Of a stretch of DNA of 64,000 nucleotides, positions 56,708-64,000 are shown in pieces. Both the position numbers and the translations under genes were made by a program. The DNA lies in NCBI RefSeq assembly GCF_010389155.1, contig NC_057766.1, positions 28,777,516 to 28,841,515 on the forward strand, given 5' to 3'. The first letter of the stretch is position 1, and each line of letters opens with the position of its first letter. The notes below the pieces were generated by a model, which saw only the letters and a program-made list of their open reading frames with translations, was not told the DNA's origin and ran no database searches. This DNA comes from Erigeron canadensis. Lineage: Eukaryota; Streptophyta; Magnoliopsida; Asterales; Asteraceae.

Positions 56708-59314
56708 GTATGTGAATGTAGTAAGACGGCGGCGAAGCTGGGGGTAGCTAGGATAAAGCTGCTGAGGAATAAGAGACAGGTGGTGGTTAGACAAATGAGA
56801 CGTGATATCGCATTGTTACTTCAGTCTGGTCAAGACGCTACTGCTCGTATTCGGGTATTCCTTCATTCTCTCTTTCTTTTTACTTTACATTCTGATTTTT
56901 ACTTTGTTAAGTTATCGTGGCTAGCTACTTATAGTTATTTTAGATATAAGGTAGATATGATTAAGCTGTAATTTAGTACTGTGATTACTGGTGAAATAGG
57001 AAACTTGGTGAATTGTGTTGGAAGTGGATATATTGTTAAGCATTTATGCCTGCTAGATGTCCAGCTGAATTTTGTTCGTATTTTTCTTGATTTTAATGGA
57101 AATGAATAAGAACATATATCATAGTTGTGTGTTTTATGAACTCTATTAATTCTTTATGCAACTAGCGCCTTAAAGAATGTCATGAATAGTTCAGTGGAAA
57201 AAGGCTGTCTAACATGTTACTGTGAGGTTGTGTATGGACTTCAATCCTTAAATTTAAGTTAAGCAGAGTATTTCCCTGAAGGTATATTGATACAATATTA
57301 AGGTTTTATTACATGGAGTTAAATCTTTGAGTACTACTGTTTAACGTATTCCTTCGTTCGTTTAATTAGTATACATCATCTCTTGAAAACTGAAGTTGAA
57401 TTATGGCTATTGTACATAGTGTCATAGTGTACTCTGTTTGTTCACATATCAAAAGGTAAAAGACCAAAAGGTTAAATGTAAAAGGGACTTCTAAATGTCT
57501 TATACCATTGTATGACTTCATTGTAACATTAGAATGTACTAGAAACTATGTTTCCGAAAAATACTGATGGTGAATGACGGAAAGTAATTGAATCTATTCA
57601 GAATGAGAAACATTTAATTCGACTTTTAAGAACCAAATTCTCCTCATTAGTTGACCTGAAGTTTTTTGCGTATGAAGGTTGAGCATGTGATGAGAGAACA
57701 GAATATCCTGGCAGCTAACGAGTTTATTGAGCTCTTCTGTGAACTAATTGTGCAAAGACTTACAATTATTGCAAAACAAAGGTATATTACGAGCAAACTA
57801 GTATAAAGTCTACCATTTACTTGTAACATACCATTTCAACAAAACCTCCTCTCACACTGTTTTAATTTGTTTCAGGGAGTGCCCAGCAGATTTGAAAGAA
57901 GGGATATCGAGTTTGATTTTTGCAGCTCCCAGATGTTCTGAGATTCCAGAATTGGTTGCACTTAGGGATATTTTTGAGAAGAAATATGGCAAAGATTTTG
58001 TTAGTGCAGCTACTGATCTACGACCTGATTGTGGGGTTAATCGAATGGTGATTATTTTGTTGTTAGTCCTGCATTTGTGATTCATATGATTATGCTTTTG
58101 TTCACTGCCTTTCTGATCACTGCCTTTCTGAAGATGTTAGATGATTGAGGCTTATTGAACTTTTGCAGCTTATCGACAAGCTCTCTGTTAGAACCCCTGC
58201 TGGTGAAGTGAAATTGAAAATCCTAAAGGAAATAGCCAAAGAATATCAAATCGAATGGGACACAACAGAATCTGAAACAGAACTTCTCAAGCCAGCTGAA
58301 AAGCTTATTGTACGTCTTTATCTCTTCATATCTATGTGTATGATATTCTGCACATATTAACACACAATGTATAATCAAATTTGTGTCTTTAAATGATAGT
58401 GTCATCTTTTTCTGCAGGACGGGCCACAGGCCTTTGTGAGTGCTTCTACCATGCCTGTCAAGCCTACACCGCAGCAATATGTTCAACCAGACAACCCACC
58501 ATCACGCAGGTAACATATGATCCTCTTATGTATCCTAATCACTCTGACCATGATTACTAAGTTGACATAGAGGTTGTTGGATCAACATGTTACACATGTG
58601 TGTGAATTTTACGACCACAAAGATATTTATTGTCAAAGGTAGAGGGAAATAATATAAATTAATGGCATTTAAATATTCAATCTCTTCTTTTGTTATGTTA
58701 GATATTCGAGCAATAGTCAACACGTGATGCATTTTGATGACACAAAGTCAGCTGCTGAAGCTGCTGCTGAGTCAGCTAAGATGGCAATTGCTGCCGCAGA
58801 AGCTGCTGCATACTTGGCAAGCAAAGACTTGAATCAGTCAACTCAACCACATGAGTCTATAAATAATTCCAGAAATACCACCAACTATGACTCAATTTCT
58901 AGCAATCCTTCCATCCAAAAGAATTCTGGTGGGTCACATATCTCATCAGACAGTGCAAAGGCTCAAAGGAGATACAGTTACAATGCATCTGGTGTCAAGT
59001 TTGATGACTCTGATTGTGATGAGGAACCCGAGATTGATTATAACAAGATGTGTCAAGAGCCTACAAGAAGACACACATACGGTGCACCTCCTCCAGTTTC
59101 ATCTGTAAAGTTTGATGAATCTGAGTCTGACTATGATGAAGAGATTGAGATGGATCATGACTACGACCGTTCTAGTGGAATGAACCATGGTCCACCAAAC
59201 CGGCCTGCACCCCCTGCACCTTCTGTGAAACAAAGTCAGCGAGTTCATCCAAAACTGCCAGATTATGACACCCTTGCTGCTCGTTTTGAAGCTCTCAAGC
59301 ATCACAAATCGTAG
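56327..59314 (+). CDS. IST1-like ESCRT-III regulator (ISTL)
   Basis: Seven exons (56327-56415, 56722-56854, 57678-57781, 57876-58047, 58169-58309, 58418-58509, 58702-59314) join in frame to 447 residues. Residues ~10-195 form the IST1/ESCRT-III-like helical core (KTAAKLGVARIKLLRNKRQV, RQMRRDIALLLQSGQDATARIR, VEHVMREQNILAANEFIELFCELI, DLKEGISSLIFAAPRC). An Ala-rich helix (~257-285) and an acidic, Ser-rich tail follow, with two similar VKFD..S acidic blocks. The last residues, LAARFEALK at 435-443, fit a MIM1 motif, which binds MIT domains such as those of VPS4/LIP5. IST1 proteins regulate VPS4-driven ESCRT-III disassembly in endosomal sorting. Intact. Exon borders were set by hand. Confidence 0.9.
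56673..56702. repeat. (TA)n microsatellite in intron 1 of the IST1-like gene
   Basis: About 15 TA units, followed by TGTATATGTATG. Nearby (GT)n runs lie at 56582-56612. Confidence 0.9.
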
Positions 59315-62149
59315 TCCAAGAAGATAGTCAATGGTGAACTTTTTGGTCAATATTATGTTAGTATGATGTCAAATCTGGGTATATGGGTCGGTAAAGCTTG
59401 TTGTTCGAAGTGCATACTACGTTATGGCAACTTCTTTTGATACTCATCATTCGTTTATTCATAATAGCCTCAGGTTGGCAAAATAGGTAAACTTGTCGGT
59501 ATATGTTCTCATTTTCTGCCACATATTTTTGTATAAATGGAGTTATCGATCACATATTATATTGTTATAATCATAGTAGTCGCATACCAAGTCTTTTATA
59601 TTTGCATTTGCATCTATTTGTTATTCTTTCTAACTGTACCATTTTGACCGCATTTTCAGAAATATTTACATAATAACCACAAGTATAAAGCAATACTTTG
59701 GTTCAAATACAAAGGGTTAAATATGTGTTAATAATAATGTCTTTTGAATATACAGTATACAATATTAGGCCGGTGCTTATAAGAGTCTTGAAGGTGCGTC
59801 CAAGACTGTGAAGACGCAAGACTCTTATTGACACCGAGCTTCCAAACTTCTGCGTCCTTCAAAATTGTCTTCACCAAGAAGTCGGAAGACGCCGGACTTG
59901 TGGGACCAATGATTGTTTTCTTCTATTTTTCTTTTTCTTTCTTGCTTTATATGCTATGTATATGTATGTGGTATATAGATTTATTTTTGTGTATGTGTTT
60001 GTCTGAGTATCTCACAGTGTGTGTGAGTGCATTAATGGTGGATCGAAGAAGATAACAGTCAAACATATGCGTATATTATTGTTAAACAATTTTCAATTCT
60101 ACCCCTATAGTATAATATATGTATGAAATATTTTTTAAATTTTGCAAATTATCAATTTAGCCCCTAAATTCAATTTATTATTTCTATTTTATACTTTTTA
60201 GATTTTATTAATCAATTTGTATTTTTTAATGTTAATATATATAGTTATTTAAGTTAATGTTTAACTTAATGTGTTTTTTCAAATTAATGTGTCTGGTTTA
60301 ATGTTAAATAAATATGTTGGTTAAATATATATAGTTATAAAAAATGTTAAAAGAATTGAGAATGTGATGAAGAAGTTCTGAAGAAGTTGTCCTTATAGGC
60401 AGTGAGTATCCTGAGGAGAGTCCTGAGTAATATGATGCTGACGTGATAGGCAAGAAGTCTCGAGTACTCCCTGCCTATAAGTACATATGACCTAAGAAAA
60501 ATACATGCCATTTGTCCTACCAAGAAATATAACATCTAAAAAGTATAACATGCGTGATATATAACATCTAAAAAATCTAGATATAAGGTCATGTCATCAT
60601 TTTAAAAAATCAACCGATTAAGAACAATATCTTTCTATCTTGTGAACTCGAATCTTGGTCTAGCTTGATTTTCTTATTTACAAAACGATAACTAATTTCA
60701 CCATAACTTGCATGATATGTCCCTTTCGTTGAACACTGATAAAAAAAAAAAACTAAATTTTTTTTTTAGAAAAGTTTCTTGTCAAATGATCATTGAGCTA
60801 ATACTTTTTTAACTTTTATGACAATGTTTATGTCAAGCCATGTTACATTCCACAATGCTATATATATGTGTAGTTCACATATGTCGGAATCGTGTCTTAA
60901 ATGATAAACACCTGTTTTAACATTGTCTTTCTTATTAACATTCCAACTCATAAATTTTTTTTTAATATTGGTTGATATAATAAGAGGTTGTTGTATGTAA
61001 CCTACAAATTAGTCGATGTGACCAAATCTACCCATTATATATATTTTTTTGTTCACTTACGACTTAACTAATCGACCGATTGAGTAACGGTTGTTCAACA
61101 CCTCAACCTTTTCAAATTGACTCAATTTGCAATGGGATAAGTACCTGTAAAATATAATGAATTATGCATGAATGTTAATGTTATGTAATGAACTACTTAA
61201 ATGTTTATTGTATGTAATGAACTTTCAAATTCTGGTTATTGGATGTATCTGAGTATATATGACAATTATATAAGCCGTCACTTGTAAGTTTTAATTGGTT
61301 GGATACATCCAATAACCTGGATTTGAAAGTTTATTATATACAATAAACATCAAAGTAGTTTACTACACAACATAAACATTAATGCATAATTCATTACATT
61401 CTCAAATACTTATTCTATTTACAATTTACTTAAAATCAAAATGGGCGTATGCTGCTAAAAGCAACATAATTCCATGAAATTTTAGATGGAATGATTTTGT
61501 ATTTCCACTAGGGAGATTGTGATCGGAAATATTAGTTTTTCCCAAATCAAAATATACATGAAAGAAAGATAGAAAGACCATATTGACCTCCTTCCCTTCC
61601 CTGTTACCTTCCTTATCTTTTGCAGACGAAACTGAATGTAACTTAAAAGCTATATATCAATTGTAAACATTTCATTTTCCCGTAACTCCATATTTCTCGT
61701 ACGCTTACTCATTCATTCCATTTAATTCCTACTTTTATTTATTTATTATTATGTCCCTCTGTGTGTAATTTAAGTTATAATAATGCTTTACTTTATCAAT
61801 TTTTACTTTTTATGCAATAAATTGTTGATATTAATATATCCTTTGTTGTTAATATATGTTGTTAAGTCTCTTCTATTTCATCAATGGGTTGAACTGGGTG
61901 ATGTTTAACAGCATTTGCACACCAACTGTTTGTTAAAATGTCTAGCTCAACTTCAAAACCCACCCTTGTTTATTTTAAAAACACGGGTTATTCGGAACTT
62001 AGTATCGTCGTAGAATTAGTTTTGTAGCCTATGATGGCTGATGAACTCTGCACATTTTGATCTTTTATAGGAACCATTTATATTTTGCAATCAATTACTA
62101 AAGTTTCGCGGAGAGAGATATCTTTTCGTCTGATGATCTTAGGGTGGTC
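59315..62149. other. Intergenic region between the IST1-like and RNE-like genes
   Basis: No gene was found. 59763-60490 may be a transposon: its two ends both carry GTRCTTATA-type words in inverted orientation and repeated AAGACT/AGTCTTG motifs, but no target duplication was found. 61131-61413 is a diverged Mutator-type MITE (listed). I looked for the CBM20 exons expected upstream of RNE and did not see them. Confidence 0.45.
61131..61413. mobile_element. Diverged Mutator-type MITE
   Basis: The left end GGGATAAGTACCTGTAAAAT and the right end (inverse: GAATAAGTATTTGAGAATGT) fit the family at 41811-42092. The arms carry inverted TGTATGTAATGAACTTTCAA words. The flanks TTTGCAAT and TTTACAAT are similar but imperfect. 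Confidence 0.6.
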
Positions 62150-64000
62150 ATGTTCAGTTTTGCTACGAATAATCCGAAGTTATTTAATGTGAAAGCAAAG
62201 GTAATTGCCATAACTCTTTTATAGAATACCACCCGTAGATTAATGAGATTGTAAAGTGGAGATGAGTTGATAAATTTTTGAACTTTTTAAATATTTTTCC
62301 ATGCCTCCTGGATTTTGAGTGTTGAAATGTCTTGATTTGTGCAGATACACGGTCGGGAAAGTTCTATGCAAGCTTTGTGTGACGTCTCTTGGGGATTTAG
62401 ACCTGAATATTCTTTTCTACAACAACTTGGTGAGAAAAGTAGCCGGAAAGTATTGTTGATTAGGCCGAGGATTAGATCATTTAGCAGAAGCCCTGGAAAG
62501 TCTTTAGCTCGAGCTAGAGGTATCAATCCGCGTGAAAATGATTGTTAGTTTTCTGTTGTTGGTCGAATGTTACTGAAAACTCAAATTTCTGTAGTGATTT
62601 TCCAGGTGAAGGAAAAATTTTGGAAGCTAATGGAAGTGACCTTTTGGTTTCAAAGCAGTTAATTTGGAATTATGACTTTGAGAATAAATTTGACTCTGAA
62701 GAGATTAATGCACCATTTAGCGAAAGTTACTATCCTGTGGAGGAGCCGTGGATCCATGGATCTTCTCCTCCATTCCAGTCTGTTAGACCAGAAGATGCTT
62801 CAAGTGGTCTGACAAAAACAGACAAGATCTCAGTTGACCTCAAAGTCAACTCTTTGACTCTCTCCACAGGTGACGAAGAAAATACGACGAGTGTTCTTGA
62901 TAAGAGGAGCTTGGAACCACATGTCTCTGAATGCGAGTACCCTGTCGAAGAGCCTTGGCTATGTCAATCGTCTCTTGGGAATATAGAGAGTTCTGAGAAT
63001 GAAAGGCCACAACATCAGCACCCAGAAATTGCAGAGTTGTTGACTTTTGGTGACGTGATTTTGAATTCTATTGGAAATAATACAGACAATGAAGATACGA
63101 CTGAAACTCCAAAGGAGCTCTCTTTAGATAATGAGAGTAGGGTAGATGTGCAGGAATCCGTCAAAAAAGTTATATTGATAAACTCTTCTTTATGTACCAT
63201 GCAAAGGATTGCTGTTATGGAGGATGATAAATTGGTTGAAATATTACTGGAACCTGTTAAAGATAATGTGCAAGCCGATAGTGTATATTTAGGAACAGTC
63301 ACAAAGTTTGTTCCACACATGGGTGGTGCATTTGTAAATATTGGGTGTGCTAGGCCTTCACTTATGGATACAAATCATAACTGGGAGCCCTTCATATTTC
63401 CTCCATTTCGCCGCCACCGCATAAAGCAAAGAAAAAAGCAAACAAAAATTGTAGACAACTCTGAGGATCATGATGTTATTGAAAATTCAGTTAAAGCAAT
63501 GCTTGATTATCATCATGAACATGAAATAGATGATGAGTTTAAAGATGAATTCAATGGCAAGAGACTTATCCATCAGTCATTAGAAGGTGCTCATGAGGCA
63601 CAGCATCAAACCATGACCGACCTTAGTGTTGACGCTAAAAGTTCTAGAGATGCAGAAGGTAGCAAAGGTCCTCAGACTGATGAAGATAAATGGGCCTTAG
63701 TTCAGAAAGGCACTAAAATTATTGTACAAGTTGTCAAAGAGGGATTGGGTAATAAAAGCCCTACACTTACTGCCTACCCAAAGTTAAGGAGCAGATTCTG
63801 GGTATACCCTATCATACTTTGGTGCCAATACATGCTCTGTTTATCAGGACTTGAATTCAATGTTTAAAATTTTTCTGAATATTATATATTATGTGATATG
63901 CAGGTCTTGATGACTCGTTTGAATAGTATTCATATTTCCAAGAAAATATATGGACTGGAAAGGACTCGGTTGCGAGTCATCGCAAAAACTTTGCAGCCAC
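62150..64000 (+). CDS. RNE: RNase E/G-like protein (plastid RNE), 5' part; continues past the window
   Basis: Exons 62150-62200, 62345-62519, 62606-63801 and 63904-64000+ keep one frame. Exon 2 (DVSWGFRPEYSF) resembles the end of the plant RNE starch-binding region. Exon 3 has the linker with VEEPW motifs and from residue ~261 the S1 start (VKKVILINSSLCTMQRIAVM, YLGTVTKFVPHMGGAFVNIG). It ends LRSRFW before the donor, and exon 4 reads VLMTRL...GLERTRLRVIAKTLQP. Plant RNE processes polycistronic plastid transcripts. The ATG at 62150 is only the first Met in an open frame running back to 62102. There is no transit peptide, and the front of the CBM20 domain is missing, so upstream exons may be unseen, lost, or this may be a truncated copy. 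The DNase I-like catalytic part lies beyond the window. Confidence 0.8.

Noticed and set aside
59763..60490. Possible DNA transposon between the two right-hand genes
   Set aside because: Ends are only loosely inverted and no target duplication was found, so it is described only in the spacer entry.

Overview
This window is nuclear DNA of a flowering plant: AT-rich, with GT-AG introns, 5'UTR introns, plant-type gene families (ankyrin/PGG membrane proteins, an IST1-like ESCRT protein, an RNase E/G-like protein) and dense plant transposons. The mix of repeats suggests a eudicot, perhaps Asteraceae, but nothing here proves the family.

Left half (1-36 kb): three tandem paralogues on the + strand, all ACD6/ITN1-like ankyrin-repeat proteins with a C-terminal PGG membrane domain (CDS 1363-6968, 23379-28848, 31037-35982). 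All share one structure: a 5'UTR intron ending exactly at the ATG, then five coding exons. I joined the exons by hand and all three reading frames close perfectly (825, 789 and 797 residues). Promoter, 3' flank and intron sequences are partly duplicated with the genes. This lets transposon insertions be read as differences between copies: a solo LTR in intron 3 of copy 1, nested Mutator-type MITEs in intron 1 of copy 3, and a 7.42-kb block (7591-15011) downstream of copy 1. That block has Helitron-like ends, and the matching empty site lies downstream of copy 2.

Middle (36-55 kb): essentially all transposons. They include an inverted-repeat element, hAT and Mutator MITEs, and a 5'-truncated LINE with target duplication. 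There is a 5.2-kb PIF/Harbinger element carrying a broken SANT-type ORF1 whose intron contains a 2.9-kb solo LTR. A separate Harbinger element carries a broken transposase. A 1.6-kb Mutator-like element with long inverted ends and a SINE follow.

Right end (56-64 kb): two ordinary housekeeping-type genes on the + strand. One is a complete seven-exon IST1-like ESCRT-III regulator (56327-59314) with a C-terminal MIM1-like motif. The other is the 5' part of an RNase E/G-like (plastid RNE) gene that runs off the window and whose expected N-terminal starch-binding region I could not find.

The most interesting points are the precise 7.42-kb insertion, a 148-residue unknown ORF inside a small Harbinger-type element, and a variable-number helical repeat between the two ankyrin blocks of the ACD6-like proteins.
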